Shown here one piece after another: positions 33,567 through 42,100 of a stretch of DNA of 48,136 bases. A program made the position numbers and the translations under genes. The stretch spans positions 1 through 48,136 of the forward strand of contig DNFT01000044.1 of the NCBI GenBank assembly GCA_003486385.1, in the 5' to 3' direction. The DNA is from Eubacterium sp. (GTDB taxonomy: Bacteria; Bacillota; Clostridia; Lachnospirales; Lachnospiraceae). The number at the start of each line of letters is the position of its first letter. The stretch's first letter is position 1. The notes under the pieces are model-generated. The model searched no databases, had not been told where the DNA came from, and worked only from the letters and a program-made list of their open reading frames with translations.

Positions 33567-34901
33567 ATGAAGAAAAGATTTTTTTTAATTATATTTATAT
33601 GCATGTTTTTTGTTACAGGCTGCTCAAAAAATAAAGGTGAGAATGTAAATAAGGTAGTGCATACAGTAGTAAGCACGGAAATACAGGAAACTGTGAGTGA
33701 CTCAGATAATGCAGAAACCGAAGACGTGGAAACCGAAGAGGATATATCAGGCCAGGAATTGTTTGGAGGACAATATAATGTAGATGATGTGCAGAATGCC
33801 ACACTCTCTGATGATATTAACAGCTATCAAATACAGATTGATGATTGTGTACTGGAGTTTCCAATGCCATATTCTACGTTATTATTGAAAGGATGGAATG
33901 TGAATACGCTTTATGGAAATGATACTTCTCCGCTAAAATGCGGCGAGTACACTACGGTTCAGTTTGTACGAGGTGAGTTACAGTTTGGCTTCTTTATTTA
34001 TAATCCGGATATCACGATAAGAAAAGTTAAGGATTGCGTGATAGCCGGAGTAGAGATAAATATGCTTGATTATACAGAAAGTGACACCATCAGGCTGCCA
34101 AATAACATTATAATTGGTACTTCAAGTATTGAAGAGGTTATTGATATTATGGGAGAACCTGATAATACAGAGGTATTTGAATCTGATAATGTCAAGGTGG
34201 ATTATATTAAGTATATTGAGAACGCAGATATTTTTAAAGTAGACACTGATAGTCGGGCTGAAAAAAGATTGACGTTTAAAAATGGCATTTTGGTTGATGT
34301 TGAATTGTCATGCTTTAAGGCGAATGATGGGTTCGAGTTTTCAAAGGGAAATCCTGATATTGTGCCTAAGTATGATGAACCAACGGAACTCACAGATAGC
34401 ATGGCAGATAATATTGTGTGCTTCAAAGATGAACTGTACAGGCTCCCTGTACCTGCGTATGCATTTCTTAATAATGGCTGGGAAATGAGAGAAAACTATG
34501 AAAAACTTGATGATGGAGCAGATACAACGATAGCTGGAAATGATAAAATCGGAGTATTTTTAGAACGTGATGGCTTCAGATTTATCGCCTATTTGTGTAA
34601 TAAAAATGATGAGGCTATTTTGGCAAGAAATGCTATGATTTATGAACTAGGTTCAACTGAGGAAGACAGTCTGTCAGAGGTGTCAGGTGGAATATGCATA
34701 GGGTTGGATGAAACAGAACTTGAGAATATTCTTAATAATGCCAATATTGAATATGATAAAACTATTGATACATCAGAAGATGGAGATAAGAAATCAATTT
34801 CAACGGAGTTCAGAATCAAAAATTCGAGTGGATATTCTATGTCATACGTCAAATGTGAAGATGGCAAGGTCGTGGCAATTAAATGGGTAGTGGAAGAGTG
34901 A
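33567..34901 (+). CDS. Lipoprotein with two related beta domains, unknown function
   Basis: The 444-residue protein has a lipoprotein signal with lipobox VTGC (Cys19) and a Thr/Glu-rich stretch. Two roughly 160-residue halves look like a tandem duplication: each begins with an acidic segment, then CVLEFPMPYSTLLLKGWNV or the counterpart ELYRLPVPAYAFLNNGWEM, later a NNIIIGTSSIEEVIDIMG or GGICIGLDETELENILNN helix, and ends with a GILVDVELSC/GKVVAIKWVV strand pair. I do not recognise the family. It starts eight bases after the exporter gene and opens the AT-rich accessory zone. It could be an envelope partner of the exporter (inference). Confidence 0.7.
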   Translation: MKKRFFLIIFICMFFVTGCSKNKGENVNKVVHTVVSTEIQETVSDSDNAETEDVETEEDISGQELFGGQYNVDDVQNATLSDDINSYQIQIDDCVLEFPMPYSTLLLKGWNVNTLYGNDTSPLKCGEYTTVQFVRGELQFGFFIYNPDITIRKVKDCVIAGVEINMLDYTESDTIRLPNNIIIGTSSIEEVIDIMGEPDNTEVFESDNVKVDYIKYIENADIFKVDTDSRAEKRLTFKNGILVDVELSCFKANDGFEFSKGNPDIVPKYDEPTELTDSMADNIVCFKDELYRLPVPAYAFLNNGWEMRENYEKLDDGADTTIAGNDKIGVFLERDGFRFIAYLCNKNDEAILARNAMIYELGSTEEDSLSEVSGGICIGLDETELENILNNANIEYDKTIDTSEDGDKKSISTEFRIKNSSGYSMSYVKCEDGKVVAIKWVVEE

Positions 34902-34913
34902 GGTACAAGGTGT

Positions 34914-36923
34914 ATGAGATTTTTAAGAAAGCTATTAGGAATAAGTATTGCTTTTGCAATATTCTTAAATATTATGCAGGAATCGGAAATTACTTATGCT
35001 GCTGGTGTCGGAAAAAAGAATATGACGATAATGGTATATATGGTTGGCTCTGATTTGGAATCCATATCGGGTAACGCATCAATGGATTTATCAGAGATGG
35101 CAGAGTCTAAGGCAGATACAAGGCATAATAATATCATTATATACACAGGTGGAGCTTCGGCTTGGCAGATAGATGGCCTTTCGGCAGATAAGGACAGCAT
35201 ACTCAAGGTAACTTCTGGAAATGTTTATGTTGTTGATACGGTTGATGCATCAAATATGGGTGAAGCAGACACTCTCAGCTCATTTATAAATTATTGTTAT
35301 GATAATTATAAAAGTGACAGCTATTCGTTGATTCTTTGGGATCATGGCGGAGGAGCAGTTGCTGGCTTCGGTTATGATGAAAATTATGATGACAGTCTGA
35401 CACTTGATGAACTGCAGTCTGCATTGAATGATTCAGTGGGGAAACGTGCTACAAAGCTGGAATTAGCGGGATTTGATGCCTGCCTTATGAGTTCGCTAGA
35501 GGTTGCGGATGTCCTTGCTCCTTATGCAAATTACATGGTTGCATCACAGGAAACAGAACCCGGATGGGGATGGGATTATTCGTTCCTTTCGTGTCTTACA
35601 GACGAGTTGATAGATGGGGAAAAGCTTGGAAAAGAAATAATAGATTCATATGTTGAATTTGGAGAGATGGCATATGAACTTTACCCTCAGTTGTACTGTG
35701 ATTTGACACTTTCGTGTATTGATTTGGAAAAATACAGTGAGGTAGAGAAAGCAATGGACAATTTCTTTATTTCATTAAAGGATGGACTTACAATCCGAAA
35801 TATTCCACAAGTCTCACGAGCTTGTAGCAGAGTTAAAGGATTTGGAGAATATTCATCAAATTATAGTTATGGTATGTTAGACAGCATTAATTTAATAAAT
35901 CAATTGGTAAGAGTACAGAAATCAGAGGAAGCTGATAAACTTTTGAAAGCTATTGATTGCATGGTTGTGTATAAATCTGGAAACGTTGAAGATGCTAATG
36001 GCATATCTATATGTTATCCAAATAATACAGATGATACATATAGGTATGCATATATGTATATATCGGAGCAAGTGGATTTTTCGAAAGGCTATCGTAATTT
36101 CATTTCTGAATTATATGACAATGATAAAGGCAATGAAAGTAGCAGAAGTGTGGATTTATCAAGCATGGTTAGTAATGTCGATATAATTGAAACTTCCGAA
36201 AATTGTTCGTCCTATGATGTGAAGCTTCAGATTAATGATGAACAGCTAAATAATATATCAAAGATAAACGCATTTATTATGTTCAATACGGGGCAGCTTA
36301 ATTGGAATACGGGACGTGAGCCGGATAGAGAAAGTGAAAAATATATGGTGGTGTATTCTGGTAAGAATATTCCCGTAGGGGATGATGGATATGCACATGT
36401 ATATTATGCTGATAAAGCTCTGTATGCTCGAAATGCTCTTACAGAGGAAGTATCGAAAACACCATTATTTTTGGTTGAAAGTAATGCACAGGCAAAAGAA
36501 AGAAGATACACAATGCCGATTATTCTTAACAGATATGAACATTCACTATCGTGGAATATGGAAGTTGCCAATTTGCAAATATATGTGAATGAAGACAATC
36601 CAGATGGACAGATAGGAAGTGTTATTCCTTATTCAGATTCTGACACACCTGATAAGCAATTATTGTGTATTGATAACTATGATATGATGGCAATTGCGGT
36701 GAGCGAATATTACATTGCAAGAGATGAAAATGGAAATATTCTTCCGATATCTGAATGGGAAAATTCAGGCCGTATGAGTGGGTATGAATTTCCGTGTGCA
36801 TATTTTCAACTGATAACCAAGCCAATAGAAAATCCGGAATGTTTTTATTGTATGTTTGTAATCTATGATAAGCAGGGGAATGCTATTTCTACAGAGTTGA
36901 TTCCTCTGACGGATAAAAGATAA
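34914..36923 (+). CDS. Secreted clostripain-family (C11) cysteine peptidase
   Basis: The 669-residue protein starts with a signal peptide (hydrophobic 8-22, ending near TYAAG). The peptidase C11 core follows: MVYMVGSDLES, the catalytic His in LILWDHGGGAVAG and the catalytic Cys in GFDACLMSSLEVA, then the family's VASQETEPGWGW stretch. The last 250 residues form an unrecognised beta-rich region. Clostripains cleave after Arg or Lys outside the cell. The DNA is strikingly AT-rich relative to the core operon, suggesting later acquisition. It sits inside a type VII operon but carries a Sec-type signal, so it is not expected to be an EssC substrate; processing of surface or WXG-type proteins is a possibility. 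Confidence 0.88.
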   Translation: MRFLRKLLGISIAFAIFLNIMQESEITYAAGVGKKNMTIMVYMVGSDLESISGNASMDLSEMAESKADTRHNNIIIYTGGASAWQIDGLSADKDSILKVTSGNVYVVDTVDASNMGEADTLSSFINYCYDNYKSDSYSLILWDHGGGAVAGFGYDENYDDSLTLDELQSALNDSVGKRATKLELAGFDACLMSSLEVADVLAPYANYMVASQETEPGWGWDYSFLSCLTDELIDGEKLGKEIIDSYVEFGEMAYELYPQLYCDLTLSCIDLEKYSEVEKAMDNFFISLKDGLTIRNIPQVSRACSRVKGFGEYSSNYSYGMLDSINLINQLVRVQKSEEADKLLKAIDCMVVYKSGNVEDANGISICYPNNTDDTYRYAYMYISEQVDFSKGYRNFISELYDNDKGNESSRSVDLSSMVSNVDIIETSENCSSYDVKLQINDEQLNNISKINAFIMFNTGQLNWNTGREPDRESEKYMVVYSGKNIPVGDDGYAHVYYADKALYARNALTEEVSKTPLFLVESNAQAKERRYTMPIILNRYEHSLSWNMEVANLQIYVNEDNPDGQIGSVIPYSDSDTPDKQLLCIDNYDMMAIAVSEYYIARDENGNILPISEWENSGRMSGYEFPCAYFQLITKPIENPECFYCMFVIYDKQGNAISTELIPLTDKR

Positions 36924-36943
36924 ATGCATGGAGGAAATGCAGA

Positions 36944-38467
36944 ATGGATTTGATTAAATGCTTCAATGATACCATGGGGCTTGCAACTGAGGGTAAGCTA
37001 AGACACAAAACCAGAAAGGCACAAAAATCGGTCAGGGTTTACAAGGAAGGCTTTACGGCAAAAAAACATAAAAAATTCTATTCAAAGGCAGATATTATTG
37101 TTGAAAGAAATACCAGCTTTGCTTCGGCTTCAAAATACCTTAAGTATGGCAGGACTGCGGTTCTCAATTTCGCAAATCCGGTGCATCCGGGTGGCGGAGT
37201 AGAAGTGGGAGCCATGGCACAGGAGGAATGCCTGTGCAGAAGCAGCAATCTGTTTGCATGTCTGTCAGGTAAAGCCGCAAAAGAAGAATTCTATGACTAT
37301 CATATGAATAACGGAAACAATATGAACTCGGACAGACTTATATACATAAGGAATGTCACTGTGTTTAAATCAGACGATTATATCCCGGTTCTGCTTGATA
37401 AAAAAGAAAGGTTCTGCGTGGATGTGATTACCTGTGCTGCTCCATATCTTGGAAAAATTGACTGGATAGACGGAAATGATTTAAAGAATATGCTTAAATC
37501 GCGCATAAAAAATATATTTGAATCTGCCATTGAAAACAAAATATCGGTAATGGTACTTGGAGCATTTGGCTGTGGAGCCTTTTATAATCCGCCGGAGCTT
37601 GTAGCGCAAGCATTCCATGAAGTAATCATTGAGGAGCAATACAGAAATTATTTCAGTAAAATAGTGTTTGCAATTAAGGCTGCTGATAATAAAGGCATGC
37701 TAAACTACAAGGCATTCAACAGAGAACTTGGAAATTATGAAGCATTAAAAAAGTTCACAGGTAAGAGTTTTTCTGTCTTTGGCGATTCGATAAGCACCCT
37801 TGAGGGCTATAATCCTGAGAGTTGTGCTGTATTTTACTCCAAAGCTGTGGCAGAGTCGGCAGGTATAAAAGGTCAGGCGGATACATGGTGGGGAATGGCT
37901 ATAGACTATCTTGACGGAAAGCTGCTGGTGAATAATTCGTGGTCAGGCTGCAAGGTAACATCAAGTGAGCAGGATGCTGTATCGAGGTCGGCGGGCTGCT
38001 GTATGGAAAGAATCAAAAATCTGCACGATAAGAGCGGAACCCCCGACTTTATTATAATTTACATGGGCTTTAATGATTGGGGAAGCGGTGTGCATGTCGG
38101 AAGTGTAAAGATTGAAAAGAATACTATTGACGAGGATGAATTTTCTGATGCTTATTCAATTATGCTACACCGTATCAAGGAGAATTATCCGTCAGCCGAG
38201 ATATACTGCTGTACACTCTGTAAGACCTGTATTGATGAGGATTCATCGTTTAATTTTCCTGAAAGCTTCGGAGGAGTGCATATAGAGGAATACAACAGAG
38301 CAATAAGAGAGGCTGCTTTTTATCAAAACTGCAGCCTGTTAGATTTAGCTTCATATAATATTCCGTATGCCTCGATGGATGGGACACATCCTACTAAAAA
38401 AGGAATGAATACGCTTGCAGAGCTGGTGGTGAGAGGAATATTGCAGGACAGATATGCGTCGCATTGA
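36944..38467 (+). CDS. PARG-like (DUF2263/TIGR02452) domain fused to an SGNH/GDSL hydrolase
   Basis: The N-terminal domain (about 1-265 of 507) matches bacterial poly(ADP-ribose) glycohydrolase-like proteins: FANPVHPGGG (Gly83-85), then QEE at 93-95, the GGG-x7-QEE signature with the catalytic glutamate, and VLGAFGCGAFYNPP near residue 205. These enzymes remove ADP-ribose from proteins or nucleic acids. The C-terminal domain (about 275-505) is an SGNH hydrolase with GDS (Ser282), GFND and a closing DGTHPTKKG (Asp/His), likely an esterase. There is no signal peptide. Both halves look intact. It precedes two WXG100-like small proteins, an arrangement that could mean a secreted effector, but a cytosolic ADP-ribosylation eraser is equally possible. 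A tail copy of the gene remains at 39167-39259. Confidence 0.85.
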   Translation: MDLIKCFNDTMGLATEGKLRHKTRKAQKSVRVYKEGFTAKKHKKFYSKADIIVERNTSFASASKYLKYGRTAVLNFANPVHPGGGVEVGAMAQEECLCRSSNLFACLSGKAAKEEFYDYHMNNGNNMNSDRLIYIRNVTVFKSDDYIPVLLDKKERFCVDVITCAAPYLGKIDWIDGNDLKNMLKSRIKNIFESAIENKISVMVLGAFGCGAFYNPPELVAQAFHEVIIEEQYRNYFSKIVFAIKAADNKGMLNYKAFNRELGNYEALKKFTGKSFSVFGDSISTLEGYNPESCAVFYSKAVAESAGIKGQADTWWGMAIDYLDGKLLVNNSWSGCKVTSSEQDAVSRSAGCCMERIKNLHDKSGTPDFIIIYMGFNDWGSGVHVGSVKIEKNTIDEDEFSDAYSIMLHRIKENYPSAEIYCCTLCKTCIDEDSSFNFPESFGGVHIEEYNRAIREAAFYQNCSLLDLASYNIPYASMDGTHPTKKGMNTLAELVVRGILQDRYASH

Positions 38468-38499
38468 AGAAATTGCATAAAACGCTTATTTCTACATCG

Positions 38500-38526
38500 C
38501 AGCTTATGCGTGATATTTCAAAATAA
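38500..38526 (+). pseudogene. Remnant of the 3' end of a kinase gene
   Basis: The stretch cagcttatgcg...tttcaaaataa matches the last 27 bases of the pseudokinase gene (40130-40156) at 24 of 27 positions, including the stop codon, and an AAAACGC block upstream also matches. It lies in the gap after the PARG-SGNH gene and looks like a leftover from duplication of a kinase-containing segment. Confidence 0.5.
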
Positions 38527-38575
38527 AGGAATTTGTAAAGTAGGGTTACAGTGTATAGCGAAAGGAAAGAGAAAT

Positions 38576-38857
38576 ATGGCACTTGATATGTACAGGGTAT
38601 TTAGGCAGGCGACAGATATGAAGGATTACTCCATGCAGCTCAAATCGGTAAGAAGACAGCTTGTTTCGGAGAAAAGCACGCTCACAAGAAGCTGGCAGGG
38701 CAGGGAAGTCACATATATGGTCAGAAGCATTGATAAATCAATCTCGCAGATAGACAAGCTTACTCGCCTTCTTAATCAGGCAGGAAACAAAATCAAGTAT
38801 AATGCGGAACATATTGAAGTTCAGAAAAGCTCCGTAAAGGGTGGTGGAAGCAGATGA
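38576..38857 (+). CDS. WXG100-like small helical protein
   Basis: The 93-residue, highly charged helical protein has a WxG turn (TRSWQGREVTYM) near residue 40 between two long helices, the ESAT-6-like layout, and ends in a basic Gly-rich tail. It is clearly different from the two WXG100 proteins at 21128 and 21444. The start at 38576 follows a ggaaag site. Its stop overlaps the ATG of the next gene by four bases (ATGA), so the two are translated together. A partner or chaperone role for a type VII substrate is inferred. Confidence 0.75.
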   Translation: MALDMYRVFRQATDMKDYSMQLKSVRRQLVSEKSTLTRSWQGREVTYMVRSIDKSISQIDKLTRLLNQAGNKIKYNAEHIEVQKSSVKGGGSR

Positions 38858-39168
38858 GTTCGACTTTAATTGATGTAAGAGCGGTCATTTCATGTTCGGG
38901 ACGAATAAGGAGAATAAAAAGTACTGTATCGGGAATACAGTCCTCGTTCCGCACGACAAAGGGCAGGATTGATGATTCAATAATGGATGCTGAATTAGCT
39001 TCAACACTTTCACAGATTAATAATCAGCTTGGTTCGTTGAACAGCGGTCTGATAAGGCTTGCACAGACCATAGAAAAGGGTGCAGATGCTTACGTGACGG
39101 CAGATGGAACCATAAGAGCGTGGGGGATGCAGATTAGCAGGCAGCAGTTATCTGATAAATTCATATAA
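38854..39168 (+). CDS. Small helical protein paired with the WXG100-like gene
   Basis: The 104-residue protein is predicted to be mostly coiled coil (RIRRIKSTVSGIQSSF ... STLSQINNQLGSL) without signal or membrane segment. It resembles the small LXG-partner/DUF5082-type proteins of Bacillota type VII loci in size and heptad character, though I see no diagnostic motif. The ATGA overlap with the preceding WXG100-like gene suggests that they form a complex. Its stop overlaps the beginning of an SGNH gene tail remnant. Confidence 0.65.
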   Translation: MSSTLIDVRAVISCSGRIRRIKSTVSGIQSSFRTTKGRIDDSIMDAELASTLSQINNQLGSLNSGLIRLAQTIEKGADAYVTADGTIRAWGMQISRQQLSDKFI

Positions 39169-39259
39169 TATTTCGTATGATTCAATCGACGGAACGCATC
39201 CGACCAAGGAGTTAATGAAGACGCTTGCAGGGCTGGTGGCGAAAAGGATAATTTCGTGA
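39167..39259 (+). pseudogene. Remnant of the 3' end of the PARG-SGNH gene
   Basis: In one frame this reads NISYDSIDGTHPTKELM and onward to a TGA stop, matching the end of the 36944-38467 gene (NIPYASMDGTHPTKKGM) with the catalytic DxxH block. The DNA is clearly alike (for example acgcttgcagggctggtggcga against acgcttgcagagctggtggtga). Only about 30 codons remain, with no start site. It proves that a second copy of this gene once stood here. Confidence 0.85.
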
Positions 39260-39268
39260 GGGTATTGT

Positions 39269-40156
39269 ATGAAACTGGGCGAGTTTAACATGCTTCCTAT
39301 AGGAGCTGTTTTGAATAATCGTTATAAAATTACAGAGCAGTTGGGGAATCATGGTTATAAATATGATTATAAAGCAATAGATGGTAAGACACAGTGTATG
39401 TGCGTAGTGAGTGAATTCTATATGCATAGTATTTTGGTGAGAGAATGTGGTGAAAAAGAGATACATCTTCCGCATAGTCAACGATTACTGAGAGAGTGCG
39501 AGTATTCAAAGGGAAGGTTTGTCGAATCAGCGAAGCTTGCCGGCAGAGTATGTAATAACCCTAATATATTAAGCACATATGATGTATTTTGTGAAAATAA
39601 TACGGCGTATTGTGTTACCGAGTCGGTGGAGGCAATGGATTTAGAGCTTCACATTAGGAAAAATGGCTGTCTTGCGGAAGATGAAATTAGATATATTGCA
39701 CGTTGTCTATGCCGTGCATTGGATGAATTACATAAAAAATCAATTTTACATTTGCGCATTGTTCCGGAAAACATCTTAATCTGCACTGACAGAGATGCAT
39801 ATGAAAATGTTAAGCTCATAGTGGATGGAGGATGTTGGGATAAAAATACTGTTCGAGATATGCATGTATGCACTATGTATCCGGGATATTGTCCGCCGGA
39901 GGGATATGGACGCTGTTCGGAAGCAGGCACATGGTCGGATGTGTATATGTTGGGAGCGGTAATGTATAAGATGGCTACCGGAATCAGACCGGATGAGTCG
40001 ACGAACAGATTCATACATGATGATACAAAATTGCCGCATGAGTTAAATCCGCAGATTTCAGAGAAGCTTTCAAAAATAATTATGCGTGCAATAGAACTAA
40101 AACGCAGAAAGCGGTATTGCCGAATAGCACAGCTTATGCGGGAGCTTTCAAAATAA
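39269..40156 (+). CDS. Ser/Thr kinase-like pseudokinase
   Basis: The 295-residue protein is a complete kinase fold without extra domains. Compared with the kinase at 10081 it aligns end to end (for example TNRFIHDDTKLPHELNP against TNRKIRDEVLSPHEIDP), but key residues are lost. The glycine loop reads LGNHGYKYD, the catalytic Lys is Ser48 (CVVSEFY), HRD is His161-Leu162-Arg163 (HLRIVPEN), and DFG is Asp186-Gly187-Gly188. It is therefore very unlikely to phosphorylate. The reading frame is intact, which argues for retained function as a scaffold or allosteric partner. EssB of canonical type VII systems also has a pseudokinase fold, an interesting parallel. It starts after gaggg overlapping the SGNH remnant. 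Confidence 0.85.
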   Translation: MKLGEFNMLPIGAVLNNRYKITEQLGNHGYKYDYKAIDGKTQCMCVVSEFYMHSILVRECGEKEIHLPHSQRLLRECEYSKGRFVESAKLAGRVCNNPNILSTYDVFCENNTAYCVTESVEAMDLELHIRKNGCLAEDEIRYIARCLCRALDELHKKSILHLRIVPENILICTDRDAYENVKLIVDGGCWDKNTVRDMHVCTMYPGYCPPEGYGRCSEAGTWSDVYMLGAVMYKMATGIRPDESTNRFIHDDTKLPHELNPQISEKLSKIIMRAIELKRRKRYCRIAQLMRELSK

Positions 40157-40229
40157 ATAGTTATGGCATGATAATTTATTTAATAATCGGAGGAAATAAG
40201 CTCTTGATAATTATAAATCATCTGGAGAT

Positions 40230-41414
40230 ATGGGACGTTATGATAATTTTGATCTGCATCTTTACAATGTTGATAATCGCTCAGATACCATTATTGCTAC
40301 TGATATACAGGATGCTAAATTTACATTGGATGGAAAACATCTTGTGTATTGCAAAATGCCACAGGATTATGTTGATAATGGAAACACGAATAATAAGAAA
40401 TTTACAATAGTTGACTTGAAAACTATGAATGAGAGTAAGACATATGCTGAGGCCGACTATGGAGATAATATAGATTTTACCGGATTGTGGGCTATTAAAG
40501 ATAACGGAGATATTCTGATTTTCAATGGAATGCCGGGAACCGGTTATTATGCACACGCGGTATATCTTATAAGAAATGATAAGCTGCAAGTATTGCTTAA
40601 TTTTGATAGTGATTCTTATGGTATTGTCACTAACAAGGAATTGAATGATATGTTCGTGATAAAGAATAATAATATTTACTATTATGACATTGATAATATG
40701 AAAAATGTTGAATTGGGAGAAGATTATAGAATCAGTATTCCAATATTAAGTAAACGGAGAAATTTTCTGTATAACATAGATTCACTTGATAAGATGGTAT
40801 TTGCTTCAGAAGATGGAGTATATCTATGGAATAAAGCAGAATTAAAGCTTGAAAAAGTATTAAGTATGGATTGGCATTCAGGCGAAATAATAGTCATTGA
40901 TTATTCGGATTCGGATATGCTTATTGCATTTGATAAAAGTAAAATATGCAGAGTCGAAAATCTCAGTAATAAACCGTTGATAACAACGCTTTTTAGTACG
41001 TCTGAAGGAATAATAGAGGATATTATGTATGACATTTCAGCATATCAGCCAACAGATGATAATATATGGTTTACGGTAGAAGAGAATGAAGACTATATTT
41101 TTTATGCAATCGATAAGAATGGGAATATATTGCATAAAGTATCAGGAGAATTAATAGATGATCTGGACATTGGCAGTATTGGCTATATTCCATCCGCTAG
41201 TCAGTATACTCTGATGGCATATAATTATAATGATGAAGGGCATTTGTACAGTGTGGATTCTGATGTGAGGGAAGTTAAGTTGATTGAGAATAGAGCAATT
41301 AAACATACATATTGTGATAATTCTCTATGGACAGTATATATGGTGACAGATGGCATGGTGTGCATGTATAACGGAGAAAAAGTAATAAATATAGATATGC
41401 CGGAATTGGACTAA
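40230..41414 (+). CDS. N-terminally truncated paralogue of the propeller-like lipoprotein
   Basis: The 394 residues align with residues about 205-591 of the lipoprotein at 43557: LYNVDNRSDTIIATDIQ against LYNADYDTNIYIDTDVM, NIYYYDIDNMKNVELG against DMYYLDTDNMKLTELG, and near the end VCMYNGEKVINI. Homology continues upstream of the ATG to about 40200, where it stops right after a ggaggaaataa sequence, so the signal peptide and first domain are missing. The ATG has only a poorly spaced ggag. It may be a decaying fragment or give a cytoplasmic protein. Repeated strand motifs suggest a beta-propeller (inference). Confidence 0.65.
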   Translation: MGRYDNFDLHLYNVDNRSDTIIATDIQDAKFTLDGKHLVYCKMPQDYVDNGNTNNKKFTIVDLKTMNESKTYAEADYGDNIDFTGLWAIKDNGDILIFNGMPGTGYYAHAVYLIRNDKLQVLLNFDSDSYGIVTNKELNDMFVIKNNNIYYYDIDNMKNVELGEDYRISIPILSKRRNFLYNIDSLDKMVFASEDGVYLWNKAELKLEKVLSMDWHSGEIIVIDYSDSDMLIAFDKSKICRVENLSNKPLITTLFSTSEGIIEDIMYDISAYQPTDDNIWFTVEENEDYIFYAIDKNGNILHKVSGELIDDLDIGSIGYIPSASQYTLMAYNYNDEGHLYSVDSDVREVKLIENRAIKHTYCDNSLWTVYMVTDGMVCMYNGEKVINIDMPELD

Positions 41415-41449
41415 AGTAAAAAATAATGGGTTGAGAAAAGAGGAAAACT

Positions 41450-42100
41450 ATGAAATTAGTACAATGCGCAGAAGGACATTATTATGATGCAGACATATCC
41501 TCAACCTGCCCTCATTGCAGGAAAAATGAGGCATCGGTTCAGGAAGATGCGACTTCTGTCTATCTGAGAAAAATAGGGCTGTTGGATTGTGCCGAACAGC
41601 AGTATCATATTTTGGTCAGACTGGAAGATGGACGGATTTTTGGTATACCAGTTATCGGCAGACAAAAAAGTAATGATGTTATCCAAAAGCTGATTGATGA
41701 TGGTGTTCTTAATGCAGATAAGGTATATCGTTTTCGCAACTGGCCTAAGGCTGACATGCTTGCTGGAGCAAGCTATGAATATGAAAATGCATGTGTGTGT
41801 GAAGTGGATGTAAACAGAATATACAATATGGAAAGCTGTGAAATGCAGGATGTCAGAAAATTGTATGGAGCACCTAATTGTATATCCATTGACTATGGAA
41901 GTGTGTTTGACAGAATAAAGACCGAAGAAGGCATAAAGGAAAGACTGCTGACCTATTATCCTGAGATGAAGGGTATACAGATTTCAGGCAAAAACAGTTC
42001 AGTAGCCAAGCTGCTTTTTACTCCAGAGGCAACGAAACAATTACTTTCCTATTTGGGATGGGAGAGAAAGGCTCAGATAATTATAACGAACATCTGGTAA
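41450..42100 (+). CDS. Zinc-ribbon adaptor relative with the FHA domain replaced
   Basis: The first 25 of 216 residues (C-x3-H-Y-Y-D ... C-P-H-C) match the N-termini of the FHA adaptors at 29756 and 25178, but no FHA domain follows. Instead there is an unrecognised alpha/beta region (ILVRLEDGRIFGIPVIGRQKS-like start). The reading frame ends in a short IIITNIW tail while another frame opens at 42058 and continues for 131 residues, so a frameshift joining the two is possible. The ribosome binding site gagg is normal. Confidence 0.65.
   Translation: MKLVQCAEGHYYDADISSTCPHCRKNEASVQEDATSVYLRKIGLLDCAEQQYHILVRLEDGRIFGIPVIGRQKSNDVIQKLIDDGVLNADKVYRFRNWPKADMLAGASYEYENACVCEVDVNRIYNMESCEMQDVRKLYGAPNCISIDYGSVFDRIKTEEGIKERLLTYYPEMKGIQISGKNSSVAKLLFTPEATKQLLSYLGWERKAQIIITNIW

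Noticed and set aside
36944..38467. DarG-type macro-domain antitoxin
   Set aside because: The GGG-x7-QEE signature is that of the PARG-like DUF2263 group, and no DarT gene is adjacent.
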